A DNA stretch of 64,000 bases from Actinomadura macra NBRC 14102 (GCF_001552215.1 NZ_BCQT01000017.1:248001-312000), one strand, 5' to 3'; counted from the first letter of the stretch, positions 28,598-37,527 are shown. Notes: generated by a model from the sequence alone, not told the origin. Numbers and translations are program-made.

Positions 28598-28690
28598 AGA
28601 GCGCGGGAGTCCGGTGCGACCGGGCTGAGAGGGCGGCTGAACGGGCCGCCGACCGCCACGACCTGATCCGGATCATGCCGGCGAAGGGAG
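28598..28690 (+). ncRNA. TPP riboswitch (THI element)
   Basis: The conserved TPP aptamer blocks are present in order: GCGGGAG near 28602, GGGCTGAGAGGGCGG near 28621, ACCTGATCCGGATCATGCC near 28661 and GCGAAGGGAG at 28681-28690. Its 3' strand ends in AAGGGAG, five to six bases before the thiO ATG at 28696, so the aptamer strand carries the Shine-Dalgarno sequence and control is likely at translation. A TAAGGT box at 28583-28588 fits a transcript start close to the aptamer. Confidence 0.93.
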
Positions 28691-28695
28691 CGCGC

Positions 28696-29817
28696 ATGGA
28701 GATCGTCATCATCGGCGCCGGGGTCATCGGGCTGGCCACCGCCTGGCGGGCCGCCGCGGGCGGCGCCGCCGTCACCCTGGTCGACCCGCGGCCGGCGGGC
28801 GGGGCCTCGTCGGTCGCGGCGGGCATGCTCACCCCGGTCAGCGAGCTGACCTACGGCGAGGAGCCGTTGCTGCGGCTCGGGCTCGCCTCACGCGAGCGCT
28901 ACGGCCCCTTCATCGCCGAGCTGGAGGAGGTCACCGGGCTCGGCACCGGCCACCGCACCGACGGCATCCTGGAGGTGGCGTTCGACTCCGGCGACCTCGG
29001 TTACCTGGACGACCTGCGCCGCTTCCAGGAGCGCCTCGGCATCCCGACCGAGGCGCTCACCGGACGCGAGTGCCGCCGGCACGAGCCGATGCTCGCGCCC
29101 GGCGTGCGCGGCGGGCTGCTCGCCCCCGAAGACGGCTCGATCGACCCGCGGCGTCTGACGCGGGCCCTGCTGGCGGCGGGTGAGGGCCTCGGGGTGCGGC
29201 TCGTCCGGCAGCGCGCCGCCGGCGTCCTCGTCCAGGCCGACGCGGCGGTCGGGGTGCGGCTGGGCGACGGCACGCAGATCCGCGCGGACAAGGTCCTGCT
29301 GGCCGCGGGTCCCTGGTCCGGTGACATCGAGGGCCTGCCGGACGGGATCGTCCCTCCCGTCCGTCCGGTGAAGGGCCAGGTCATCAGGCTGCGCACGCCC
29401 GTACCGTTCCTCCGGCGCTCCACCCGCGGCCTGGTGAAGGGCTCCTCGGTCTACCTGGTGCCCCGCACTGACGGCGAGGTCGTCGTCGGCGCCACCCAGG
29501 AGGAGATGGGCTTCGACACGCGGGTGACGGCCGGAGGGCTGTGGGAGCTGTTGCGCGACGCCCGCGAGTTGCTGCCCGGCATCACCGAGCTGGAATTCGT
29601 CGAGGTCTCGGCGGGGCTGCGGCCCGGCTCCCCCGACAACGCCCCCGTCATGGGCCCCACCGCGCTGCCCGGGTTCTTCCTCGGCACCGGCCACTTCCGC
29701 AACGGCGTCCTGCTCACCCCGGTGAGCGCCGACATCCTGGCCGCGATGCTGCTGGAGCAACCCGTCCCCGAGGTCGCCGCCCCCTTCACCCCCGACCGTT
29801 TCTCCGAGGTGCAGTGA
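28696..29817 (+). CDS. thiO: Glycine oxidase ThiO
   Basis: It oxidises glycine to iminoglycine for the thiazole half of thiamine. The 373-residue flavoprotein has the FAD motif IVIIGAGVIGLATAWRAA at the N-terminus, GGASSVAAGMLTP, and the late GLRPGSPDNAPVMGP and TGHFRNGVLL segments. The ATG at 28696 follows directly on the riboswitch 3' strand; the ATG at 28675 lies inside the conserved aptamer and is rejected. Its stop overlaps the thiS start (TGATG). Confidence 0.95.
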   Translation: MEIVIIGAGVIGLATAWRAAAGGAAVTLVDPRPAGGASSVAAGMLTPVSELTYGEEPLLRLGLASRERYGPFIAELEEVTGLGTGHRTDGILEVAFDSGDLGYLDDLRRFQERLGIPTEALTGRECRRHEPMLAPGVRGGLLAPEDGSIDPRRLTRALLAAGEGLGVRLVRQRAAGVLVQADAAVGVRLGDGTQIRADKVLLAAGPWSGDIEGLPDGIVPPVRPVKGQVIRLRTPVPFLRRSTRGLVKGSSVYLVPRTDGEVVVGATQEEMGFDTRVTAGGLWELLRDARELLPGITELEFVEVSAGLRPGSPDNAPVMGPTALPGFFLGTGHFRNGVLLTPVSADILAAMLLEQPVPEVAAPFTPDRFSEVQ

Positions 29818-30017
29818 TGAAGGTCATGGTCAACGGCGAGCCGCGCGAGCTCCCCGAGGGCACCAGCGTGGCCGACGCGGTCGCGTCCGTCACCGCGGCC
29901 GGGTCCGGCGTGGCCGCCGCGCTCAACGACGAGGTCGTCCGCCGGTCGGCGTGGGACGAGACGCCGCTGCGCGAGGCCGACCGCCTCGAAGTGCTCACCG
30001 CCGTGCAGGGAGGCTGA
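29817..30017 (+). CDS. thiS: Sulfur carrier protein ThiS
   Basis: This ubiquitin-like protein carries sulfur as a C-terminal thiocarboxylate to thiazole synthase. The 66 residues show MVNGEPRELPEGTSVADAV, the ALNDEVV strand and the required C-terminal Gly-Gly. The start ATG overlaps the thiO stop by one base, and thiG begins three bases after its stop. ThiF, which adenylates ThiS, is not in the window. Confidence 0.95.
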   Translation: MKVMVNGEPRELPEGTSVADAVASVTAAGSGVAAALNDEVVRRSAWDETPLREADRLEVLTAVQGG

Positions 30018-30019
30018 CG

Positions 30020-30838
30020 ATGAACGCCCACGACACCGCCGACACCCAGGACACCGCCGACAGGGACGCCGACCGGCTGGTCATCGCGGGCGCGGAGCTC
30101 GGCTCCCGCCTGATCATGGGCACCGGCGGCGCCCCCAGCATGCACGTGCTGCGCGAGGCGCTCACCGCGTCCGGGACCGAGCTGACCACCGTCGCGATGC
30201 GCCGGGTCGACCCGTCCGCCCGCGGCTCGGTGCTGGACGTGCTCCAGGAGTGCGGCATCAGGGTGCTCCCCAACACCGCGGGCTGCTTCACCGCGGGCGA
30301 GGCCGTCCTCACCGCCAAGCTCGCCCGCGAGGCGCTCGGCACGAACTGGGTGAAGCTGGAGGTCATCGCGGACGAGCACACGCTGCTGCCCGACCCGATC
30401 GAGCTGGCCGAGGCCGCCGAGCAGCTCGTCGACGACGGCTTCACCGTCCTGCCGTACACCAACGACGACCCCGTCCTCGCGCGCCGGCTGGAGCAGATCG
30501 GGTGCGCCGCGGTCATGCCGCTCGGCTCCCCGATCGGCTCGGGTCTCGGCATCCGCAACCCGCACAACATCGAGCTGATCGTCGAGCGGGCGGGCGTCCC
30601 GGTCATCCTGGACGCGGGCCTCGGCACCGCCAGTGACGCCGCCCTCGCCATGGAGCTGGGCTGCGACGCGGTGCTCCTCGCGACCGCCGTGACGCGCGCC
30701 CAGTCCCCCGCGCGGATGGCCGCCGCCATGCGGCACGCCGTCGAGGCCGGGCGACTCGCCCGGCTGGCCGGGCGCATCCCGAAGCGGCATCTCGCCCAGG
30801 CGTCCTCTCCCTTTGAGGGCCTCTCCACAGGCGGCTGA
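30020..30838 (+). CDS. thiG: Thiazole synthase
   Basis: It assembles the thiazole phosphate ring from deoxyxylulose phosphate, iminoglycine and ThiS thiocarboxylate. The 272-residue TIM-barrel protein has SRLIMGTGG near the N-terminus, the NTAGCFTAGEAVLTAKLARE segment (shown in part), the Schiff-base Lys in WVKLEVI, and the phosphate loops PLGSPIGSGLGI and VILDAGLG. The first 18 residues (Asp/Thr-rich) are a variable extension. It is the third gene of the riboswitch-controlled thiO-thiS-thiG operon. Confidence 0.95.
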   Translation: MNAHDTADTQDTADRDADRLVIAGAELGSRLIMGTGGAPSMHVLREALTASGTELTTVAMRRVDPSARGSVLDVLQECGIRVLPNTAGCFTAGEAVLTAKLAREALGTNWVKLEVIADEHTLLPDPIELAEAAEQLVDDGFTVLPYTNDDPVLARRLEQIGCAAVMPLGSPIGSGLGIRNPHNIELIVERAGVPVILDAGLGTASDAALAMELGCDAVLLATAVTRAQSPARMAAAMRHAVEAGRLARLAGRIPKRHLAQASSPFEGLSTGG

Positions 30839-30980
30839 CACGAAGCCCGCGGATGTAGGAGAACTAAAAGATCACTTGAAGAAATAGTCGCTGGACCTGA
30901 ACAGTCGGGCGCCCACAGACTGGGGCGGCGCCACTGCAACGGCGCACCATCCTTCGGTGTTGATGGAAATGTCCCCAACC

Positions 30981-30986
30981 TAAGGT
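30981..30986 (+). promoter_or_regulatory. -10 box of the leaderless EamA gene
   Basis: TAAGGT ends seven bases before the ATG at 30994. Confidence 0.55.
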
Positions 30987-30993
30987 GCGTGCC

Positions 30994-31950
30994 ATGGACC
31001 AGGTGATCACCGCGCCGGCCGGGCCGCGCGTCGACAAGCTCGCGGTCGCCGCCGCGACCGTGACCGTCGTGCTGTGGGCGTCGGCGTTCGTCGCCATCCG
31101 CAGCGCCGGCGCGGACTACGGCCCCGGTGCCCTCGCGCTCGGCCGCATGCTCGCCGGGACGGCCGTCCTCGGCACCATCTGCCTCATCCGGCGCGAGGGC
31201 CTGCCCGCGCGGGGCGCCTGGCCCGGCATCGTCACCGCCGGCCTGCTGTGGTTCGGCGCCTACATGGTCGCGCTGAACTGGGGCGAGCAGCTCGTGGACG
31301 CCGGCACAGCCGCCCTCGTCGTCAACATCGGGCCGATCCTCATCGCGCTCCTCGGCGGCTGGCTGCTCAAGGAGGGCTTCGCGCCCCGGCTGCTCGCCGG
31401 CATGGCCGTCTCGTTCGCCGGCGCCGCCGTCGTCGGGCTGTCGATGTCCGGCGAGGGCCGCGCGTCCGTCGGCGGCGTCCTGCTGTGCCTGGCGGCCGCC
31501 GTCACCTACGCCGCGGGCGTCGTCAGCCAGAAGCCCGCCCTGCGGCACGCCTCCGCGCTGCAGTTCACCACGTTCGGCTGCGCGATCGGCGCCGCCGCCT
31601 GCCTGCCGTTCGCCGGACAACTCGTCTCGCAGGCCGCGGACGCCTCCGCGACCGCCACCCTCAACATGATCTACCTGGGCGTCTTCCCCACCGCGCTGGC
31701 GTTCACGACCTGGGGATACGCGCTGGCCCGCACGTCCGCCGGGAAGATGGGCGCCACCACCTACGCCGCCCCCGCGCTGGTCGTGCTGATGTCGTGGCTG
31801 TTCCTGGGCGAGGTCCCCGGTCTGGTCACCCTCGCGGGCGGCGCGCTCTGCCTCGCCGGCGTCGGGGTCTCGCGCAGCAGGCGCCGGCTGCGCCGCGCCG
31901 CCGACCCGGCCCCCACCGCCCCCGATCGCGCCGAAGCCGGAGCCCGCTGA
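30994..31950 (+). CDS. EamA/DMT-family transporter
   Basis: The 318-residue protein has ten predicted membrane segments in two repeats of five (each ending with an EamA-type segment such as GWLLKEGF and LFLGEVPG), typical of drug/metabolite exporters. The substrate is unknown. The N-terminal helix contains VTVVLWASAFVAIRS. The C-terminus is an Arg-rich tail. The ATG at 30994 is fixed by the leaderless promoter. The 155-base gap after thiG is relatively AT-rich and shows no gene. Confidence 0.9.
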   Translation: MDQVITAPAGPRVDKLAVAAATVTVVLWASAFVAIRSAGADYGPGALALGRMLAGTAVLGTICLIRREGLPARGAWPGIVTAGLLWFGAYMVALNWGEQLVDAGTAALVVNIGPILIALLGGWLLKEGFAPRLLAGMAVSFAGAAVVGLSMSGEGRASVGGVLLCLAAAVTYAAGVVSQKPALRHASALQFTTFGCAIGAAACLPFAGQLVSQAADASATATLNMIYLGVFPTALAFTTWGYALARTSAGKMGATTYAAPALVVLMSWLFLGEVPGLVTLAGGALCLAGVGVSRSRRRLRRAADPAPTAPDRAEAGAR

Positions 31951-32014
31951 CCTCCGACTCAAGGCGAATCCATGCTCATACTCGCGAGTGATGAGATCCG
32001 CGGGGATCCCCCCT

Positions 32015-32020
32015 TAAACT
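32015..32020 (+). promoter_or_regulatory. -10 box of the leaderless PASTA kinase gene
   Basis: TAAACT ends seven bases before the ATG at 32028, without a ribosome-binding site. Confidence 0.6.
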
Positions 32021-32027
32021 CGCTCTG

Positions 32028-33947
32028 ATGGACACGACGGTTGCAGATCCCCTCGTCGGGCGGGTGCTCGACGGGCGCTACCGCATTGAGTCCCGGATCG
32101 CGCGCGGCGGCATGGCCACCGTGTACGTGGCGCGCGACATCAGGCTCGACCGCATCGTCGCAATCAAGGTGATGCATGCCGCGCTCGCCGCCGACGAGGA
32201 CTTCGTCACCCGCTTCATCGGCGAGGCCAAGGCCGCCGCGGCCCTCTCCCACCCCAACGTCGTCGCCGTCTACGACCAGCGCACTGACGGCGAGCACGTC
32301 TTCCTGGTCATGGAGTACGTCGAGGGCAACACGCTCCGCGACACCCTGACCGCGGCCGGCAGGCTCGGCCCCCGCGCCGCGCTGGAGATCATGCAGCCGG
32401 TGCTGGCCGCCCTCGGCGCCGCCCACCGCGCCGGTCTCGTCCACCGCGACGTCAAGCCGGAGAACGTCCTCATCACCGAGGACGGCCAGGTCAAGGTCGC
32501 CGACTTCGGTCTCGCCCGCGCCGAGTCCGCCGGCAAGATGACCAAGACCGGCGTCATCATCGGCACGGTCGGCTACCTGGCACCCGAGCAGCTCGTGTCC
32601 GGCACCGCCGACGTCCGCTCGGACGTGTACGCCGCCGGCGTCATGCTGTTCGAGCTGGTCACCGGGCAGTTGCCCCACCAGGCCGACACCGCGCTCGCGG
32701 TCGCCTTCAAGCACGTCAACGAGGTCGTCCCCCCGCCCTCCAGCGTCGCCCCCGGCATCCCGCAGGTGGTGGACGACCTGGTCACCGACGCCACGAGCCA
32801 CGAACCCCAGCGCCGCCCGAGCGACGCCAACCAATTCCTCGCCGAGGTCGCCGAAGCCTGCAACGGGCTCCCCCGCGACTTCGACCGGCGCGCCGCGGAG
32901 ACGGCCCGCACCACCGCCGTCATGGAGGCCACGCCGCCCCCGCACACGGCCGTCCTCGACGCGAGCACCCTGCCGCGCGAGTTCACGCCCACGCGCACCC
33001 GGACCGACCGCGCCGTCGGCGCCGCCACGGGCCGCTACGTCCTGGTGGCCGTCGGCGTGATCGTTGCGGTGATCTTCGGTTGGGCGATCTGGTACCAGAC
33101 CTCCGGCCAGTACGACCACGTCCCCGAGAAGATCATCGGGATGAGGCTGGAGGACGCCCGCTCCGAGCTGCGCGACGGCGGACTGGACGTCCGCGTCGGC
33201 AAGGCCGTCTACAGCGACCGCGTCCGCAAGGGCGAGGTGGCCGAATCGGACCCGCCCGCCGGCGCCCGCGTCGCCAAGGGCGAGACCGTCACGCTGATCC
33301 CCTCCCGCGGCCGTTCCCCCCGCGAGGTGCCCGACGTCGAGGGCAAGCCCCTGGACGAGGCGAGGCGGACCCTCCGCGACAAGGGCTTCGCCCTGGGCCA
33401 GACGAGCACCAACACCTCCCAGACGGTCGCCAAGGACCGCGTCATCGGCACCGACCCGCCCGCGGGCGAGCGACGGTCGCCCGATGAGCCCGTCAACATC
33501 GTCGTCAGCAGCGGCATGTCCATGCCCGGCCTGCTCGGCACGAACGGCGACGCCGCCGCCAACCAGCTCCGGTCCATGGGCCTGGAGGTCAAGGTCGAGA
33601 AGCGCAAGGTCGACGGCAAACCCGCCGACACGGTGCTCAGCCAGGACCCGTCCGAGGGCACCGGTGTGTCCCGCGGCGACAAGGTCACGCTCGTCGTCAA
33701 CAAGCGCGACTGCATCGTGGACGCCGGCCCGTTCCAGTTCGGCTGTGACGACGAGGGCGGCACGACCCAGAACATCCCCGTCCCGAACATGACCGGCCGC
33801 ACCGTCGACGACGCGAGGGCGGCGCTGGAGGACTCCGGGTTCAAGGTCAACGTGACGGGCTTCGGCGGCGACAACGTCCGGTTCCAGAATCCCAGCAGCG
33901 GCCAGGCTCCGCGGGGCACCACCATCACGATCGTCCGGGGCCCGTAA
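32028..33947 (+). CDS. PASTA-domain Ser/Thr protein kinase (PknL/PknB type)
   Basis: This membrane receptor kinase senses cell-wall precursors through PASTA repeats. The 639 residues comprise a kinase domain (about 17-275; ARGGMATVYVA loop, Lys47, HRDVKPEN, DFGLAR), a linker, one membrane segment (about 343-363, VAVGVIVAVIFGWAIWY) and four PASTA repeats starting near residues 370, 436, 505 and 590. A short Cys-containing loop (KRDCIVDAGPFQFGCDDEGG) separates repeats three and four and could form a disulfide. By context it matches PknL, since an Rv2175c-like protein and DAHP synthase lie nearby as in Mycobacterium. Confidence 0.93.
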   Translation: MDTTVADPLVGRVLDGRYRIESRIARGGMATVYVARDIRLDRIVAIKVMHAALAADEDFVTRFIGEAKAAAALSHPNVVAVYDQRTDGEHVFLVMEYVEGNTLRDTLTAAGRLGPRAALEIMQPVLAALGAAHRAGLVHRDVKPENVLITEDGQVKVADFGLARAESAGKMTKTGVIIGTVGYLAPEQLVSGTADVRSDVYAAGVMLFELVTGQLPHQADTALAVAFKHVNEVVPPPSSVAPGIPQVVDDLVTDATSHEPQRRPSDANQFLAEVAEACNGLPRDFDRRAAETARTTAVMEATPPPHTAVLDASTLPREFTPTRTRTDRAVGAATGRYVLVAVGVIVAVIFGWAIWYQTSGQYDHVPEKIIGMRLEDARSELRDGGLDVRVGKAVYSDRVRKGEVAESDPPAGARVAKGETVTLIPSRGRSPREVPDVEGKPLDEARRTLRDKGFALGQTSTNTSQTVAKDRVIGTDPPAGERRSPDEPVNIVVSSGMSMPGLLGTNGDAAANQLRSMGLEVKVEKRKVDGKPADTVLSQDPSEGTGVSRGDKVTLVVNKRDCIVDAGPFQFGCDDEGGTTQNIPVPNMTGRTVDDARAALEDSGFKVNVTGFGGDNVRFQNPSSGQAPRGTTITIVRGP

Positions 33948-33959
33948 GCTGAAGCTTCT

Positions 33960-34811
33960 ATGACCTCACCGAAGAACCCCGTCGGCGCGCACGTCCCGGT
34001 GGCCGGGGGCCTCGCCACGGGCGGCCTGAAGTACGCGGCCGAGATCGGCGCCGAGACGATCCAGGTGTTCGTGGCCAACCCCCGCGGCTGGGCGCTGCCC
34101 GAGGGCAGGCCCGCCGAGGACGCCAGACTCCGGGAGCGCACCGACGTCCCCGTCTACGTGCACGCGCCCTACCTGGTCAACTTCGGTTCCCCCACCGCCG
34201 AGACCCTCGCCAAGTCGATCGCGACCGTCCGCCACTCCCTGGCCCGTGGCCGCGCCATCGGCGCCCGCGGCGTCGTCGTCCACACCGGCTCCTCCGTCAC
34301 CCAGACCTACGACGAGGCGATGGCGCAGATCCACGAGCACGTCCTCCCCCTCCTGGAGGAGATCCCCGAGGACGGCCCCGACCTGCTCCTCGAACCCATG
34401 GCCGGCCAGAACAACATGCTCTGCGCCAAGGTCCAGGGCCTCGGTCCGTTCTTCGACAAGCTCGAACACCACCCGAAACTGGGCGTGTGCTTCGACACCT
34501 GCCACGCCTTCGCCGCAGGCCACGACCTGGCCGCCCCCGGCGGCGTCAAGGAGACCCTCGACGCCCTGGTGGCCACCGTCGGCGAGGGCCGCCTCAAGCT
34601 CGTCCACGCCAACGACTCCAAGGACGCCTGCGCCTCCGCCAAGGACCGCCACGAGAACATCGGCGCCGGCCGGATCGGCGAATCCCCCTTCGCCGACCTC
34701 TTCCGCCACCCCGCCACGGCGGGCATCCCCTTCATCATCGAGACCCCGGGACGCGCACCCGAGCCTCACGCCAAGGACATCGCCATCCTGAAGCGCCTAC
34801 GAGACGGCTAA
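33960..34811 (+). CDS. nfo: Deoxyribonuclease IV (AP endonuclease, Nfo family)
   Basis: It cleaves DNA at abasic sites in base excision repair using a zinc cluster. The 283-residue TIM-barrel protein has the metal-binding segments VYVHAPYLVN, VVHTGS, LLLEPMAGQ, GVCFDTCHAFAAG, LVHANDSK, the H-E-N-I-G-A-G-R-I-G loop and FIIETPG, matching the family order. It starts 12 bases after the kinase stop and could be co-transcribed with it. Confidence 0.93.
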   Translation: MTSPKNPVGAHVPVAGGLATGGLKYAAEIGAETIQVFVANPRGWALPEGRPAEDARLRERTDVPVYVHAPYLVNFGSPTAETLAKSIATVRHSLARGRAIGARGVVVHTGSSVTQTYDEAMAQIHEHVLPLLEEIPEDGPDLLLEPMAGQNNMLCAKVQGLGPFFDKLEHHPKLGVCFDTCHAFAAGHDLAAPGGVKETLDALVATVGEGRLKLVHANDSKDACASAKDRHENIGAGRIGESPFADLFRHPATAGIPFIIETPGRAPEPHAKDIAILKRLRDG

Positions 34812-34840
34812 GGCCACCCCCGCTTCAGGAGCCCCGACGC

Positions 34841-34881
34841 CGTTGCGATCGCGTCCGAAGGCAGATTCGAGCGAAGCAAGA
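34841..34881 (+). repeat. Copy 2 of the dispersed intergenic repeat
   Basis: Matches 3522-3562 (33 of 37 bases in the core, same orientation). Here it lies 30 bases after the nfo stop and immediately before the 6C-like hairpins. Confidence 0.75.
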
Positions 34882-34970
34882 CTCGGACGTCGCTGAACAA
34901 CCCCCCGACTGTTCAGCGACGCCCGAGCCACAGGCCGCCGGATCCCACCCCCCCGGTACGGGATCCAGCG
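34872..34970 (+). ncRNA. 6C RNA-like small RNA (two C-loop hairpins)
   Basis: Two adjacent stem-loops each expose a run of six or more C. Hairpin 1 (34882-34927) pairs CTCGG-A-CGTCGCTGAACA with TGTTCAGCGACG-C-CCGAG, 17 pairs and one mismatch, with CCCCCC in its loop. Hairpin 2 (34940-34966) pairs GGATCCC with GGGATCC, with CCCCCCC in its loop. Two such hairpins define the actinobacterial 6C RNA. A GATCCGG/CCGGATC stem followed by TTTGCTTTTG (about 34977-35022) could be the terminator. The promoter is not clear. The gap to 35299 holds nothing else recognisable. Confidence 0.7.
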
Positions 34971-35299
34971 ACTCACGATCCGGGCGTGCGGCTCGCGCTC
35001 GCCGGATCTCCGGATTTGCTTTTGTGGGAGGTGTGGGGCGGTATGCGTCGTGCGCTTGCGCCCGTCCTCCGGTGGCGGTGGTACGTCTGGTGCCACTGAG
35101 AACACTAGGGGTGTGGTGCCACCGATCGGGAGGCGGAAAACGCAAGGCTCGATGAGCGGTATGTAGTTGGAGATGTGCGTAGAGTAGTTGCACGATGAGT
35201 GGTCGGTGGAGAGCGACGAGCGGTCGGCCGGGCCGGACGGGAACGGTCCACACGGGGTGGGCCGCGCCGGACGGTGGGGTCGGGACGTCCCGTGGGCGT

Positions 35300-37015
35300 T
35301 CAGCGGATCGGCATGTCCTCGGGGAGGTGGAGACGTGCGAGCGCGCGGTCGGCCCAGCGGGGGGCGCGGTGGCGGGTGAGCAGGGAGACCGCGGCCATGA
35401 CGGCGAACGAGAGGGGCGCGAGCAGTATGGCCGGGTGCGCGAGCAACGCCGCGGGCCAGCCCGTCCAGGGGCCGCAGAACAGCCGGGCCACGCCCGCGGC
35501 GACGGACAGCCCACCGCCGAGCAGGAGGCCGGCGGCGGCGCCGGGGGCGGTCAGGCCACGCCACCAGATGCCGAGAACGAGCAGCGGGCAGAGGGAGCAG
35601 GCGGAGACGCACAGCGCCATCGTGACGAGGGTCGCGGCGCCCTGCGGGCCGACGCGCGGGAGGAGCGGCAGCGGCGCGGCCAGCGCGAAGACCACCCCGA
35701 CACGGAACGCGGTGATCCCCGCGCGGCGCCGCGCGCACTGGGAGAGCGTCCCTGCGATGGCCACGACGAGGCCGCAGGAGGTGGAGATGAACGCCGCGAA
35801 CGCCCCCGCCGCGACGAGGCCGGTCAGCAGCGCGCCGGCGGGTCCGGGCACCATCCGGCGCGGCAGCAGCAGGATCGTCGCGTCGAGGTCGCCGGTCAGG
35901 AGCAGTTCGGGCGTGTAGAGGCGTCCGAGCATCCCGTACAGGACGGGGAACACGTAGAACAGCGCGAGGAGTCCCGGCACGAGCGCGGCGGTGCGGCGGG
36001 CGGCGCTGCCGCAGGTGTTGGTGTAGAAGCGCATCAGGATGTGCGGCAGCCCCATCGTGCCCAGGAGGACGCCCAGTATCGCCGAGTAGCCGGTGAAGAG
36101 GCCGTGGCCCTCGCCGTGGCCGATCGGCATCGCCCACGTCTCGCCGTCCTGGACGGGCAGTGGCCGGGCGTGCGGCACGGTCGCGCCGGAGGGGAACACC
36201 ACGTCCGTCGCCGGGCCGATGGTGTGCGTGCCGGCGGACAGCCGCAACCACTCGCCGTCACGGCGGGCACCGTCGACGTGTCCCCACGCGGTGACGGTGG
36301 TGTCGGCGGGGACGGACACGGTGAGGCGTTCGCCGACGCGGACCCGCGTGTCGCGGCCGAAGTGCGGGATGTCGCCGCTCGCGGGGTCGCCGCCGTCCAG
36401 GCGCCACAGGGCCAGCAGCGCCACGGCGGGGACGGCCACCGCGACGAGCTTCACCCAGAACTGGACGGCCTGGACGGCGGTGATGCTGCGCATCCCCCCG
36501 GACACGACCACGACCAGGGCCGCCGCCACCACGAGGGCCCACCCCGCCCACCCCGGCGCCCCGGTCAGCACGCGCAGGGTCACGCCCGCGCCCTGGAACT
36601 GTGGCAGGAGGTAGAACCAGCCGATGAAGCAGACGCAGCCGGTGACGATCCGCCGGACGGCGCGGGACCCGAGCCGCCATTCGGCGAAGTCGGAGATCGT
36701 GTAGGCGCCCGACCTGCGCAGCGGCGCGGTGACGAAGGCCAGCAGCAGGACGTACCCGGCGGTGGCGCCGACGGGCAGCCACAGCATGTCGGCGCCATAG
36801 GCGAGGACGAGCCCGGCGCTGCCAAGGTAGGCGGCGGCGGACAGGTACTCGCCGCTGATCGCCGAGGCGTTCCGCCAGGGGGTGACGCCGCGCGAGGCGA
36901 CGAGGAGCTCGGAGGTCGTCTGGACGGTGCGCCGCCCGTGCCGGCCGAGGAGGGTCGTCAGGCCCAGTACCGCGGCCAGGCCACCGAGGGCGGTTGCGAC
37001 GGCCATGACCGTCAC
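35300..37015 (-). CDS. Sodium:solute symporter (SSS family, monocarboxylate/acetate type)
   Basis: The 571-residue integral membrane protein has about 13 membrane segments. It shows the SSS features SAISGEYLSAAAYLGSAG, the YTISDFAEWRLG segment, GGMRSITAVQAVQFWVK and MGLPHILMRFYT. A long loop of about 100 residues (around 215-320) is extracytoplasmic and beta-rich. Relatives ActP/MctC carry acetate and other monocarboxylates; the substrate here is inferred only. Its GTG start overlaps the stop of the small membrane protein by four bases, and both follow a LytTR/LytS pair. Confidence 0.9.
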   Translation of the reverse strand: MTVMAVATALGGLAAVLGLTTLLGRHGRRTVQTTSELLVASRGVTPWRNASAISGEYLSAAAYLGSAGLVLAYGADMLWLPVGATAGYVLLLAFVTAPLRRSGAYTISDFAEWRLGSRAVRRIVTGCVCFIGWFYLLPQFQGAGVTLRVLTGAPGWAGWALVVAAALVVVVSGGMRSITAVQAVQFWVKLVAVAVPAVALLALWRLDGGDPASGDIPHFGRDTRVRVGERLTVSVPADTTVTAWGHVDGARRDGEWLRLSAGTHTIGPATDVVFPSGATVPHARPLPVQDGETWAMPIGHGEGHGLFTGYSAILGVLLGTMGLPHILMRFYTNTCGSAARRTAALVPGLLALFYVFPVLYGMLGRLYTPELLLTGDLDATILLLPRRMVPGPAGALLTGLVAAGAFAAFISTSCGLVVAIAGTLSQCARRRAGITAFRVGVVFALAAPLPLLPRVGPQGAATLVTMALCVSACSLCPLLVLGIWWRGLTAPGAAAGLLLGGGLSVAAGVARLFCGPWTGWPAALLAHPAILLAPLSFAVMAAVSLLTRHRAPRWADRALARLHLPEDMPIR

Positions 37016-37527
37016 GGCGGCCCCGCCGGCCTCGCGAGGTCCCGCTCGGCCCGTTCGGCGCGCCGTAAGTGCAGGATGGACGCGGCGGCCCACAGCGGCT
37101 GGACGCCCAGGGCGAGGACGAGCCAGACCACCGGGATGCCGTACGCCCGCAGCCGCCCGAGCGCCGGGACGAAGGCCAGTAGCAGCGGCAGGCCGGTCAC
37201 CACGGTCAGGACCGCGACGCCCGTCGTGAGCGCCGTGCGCAGCTGGGTGCGGATGAGGGCCCGCGTCTGGGCGGGCCCGGTGCCGCCTCGGCCGTCATCG
37301 GAGCGGACGAACGAAACAGAACATGGCGGGTATGCCGGATCGGGCGGGTCGGTGCCGGAGGGCTCGCCCCCCGCCGGATCTGAGGCGGACGGGCCGGCGT
37401 CCCGTCCGGCGTCTGGGCCGGCGTCTGAGGAGGCCGGCGAAAAGGCCGGAGCGGCCGCCGCAGCGGGCCGAGCGCGGGCGCGGGCGGTGGGCGAGCCGGA
37501 GACGGCGGTACGGCGTTCGTCAGCCAC
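37012..37527 (-). CDS. Small membrane protein, probable symporter partner
   Basis: The 171-residue protein has a disordered Ala/Pro/Asp/Ser-rich N-terminus (about 1-88) and two membrane helices (about 98-118 and 128-148) separated by RLRAYGIP, ending in a charged RRAERAERDLA tail. This fits the small DUF485-like subunits found beside acetate-type symporters, but similarity is at topology level only. It starts eight bases inside the end of the LytTR regulator gene and overlaps the symporter gene by four bases. Confidence 0.72.
   Translation of the reverse strand: MADERRTAVSGSPTARARARPAAAAAPAFSPASSDAGPDAGRDAGPSASDPAGGEPSGTDPPDPAYPPCSVSFVRSDDGRGGTGPAQTRALIRTQLRTALTTGVAVLTVVTGLPLLLAFVPALGRLRAYGIPVVWLVLALGVQPLWAAASILHLRRAERAERDLARPAGPP

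Noticed and set aside
34812..35299. A protein-coding gene on the minus strand downstream of the symporter
   Set aside because: The open frame is a continuation of an out-of-frame shadow, has no start signal and overlaps the structured RNA region.
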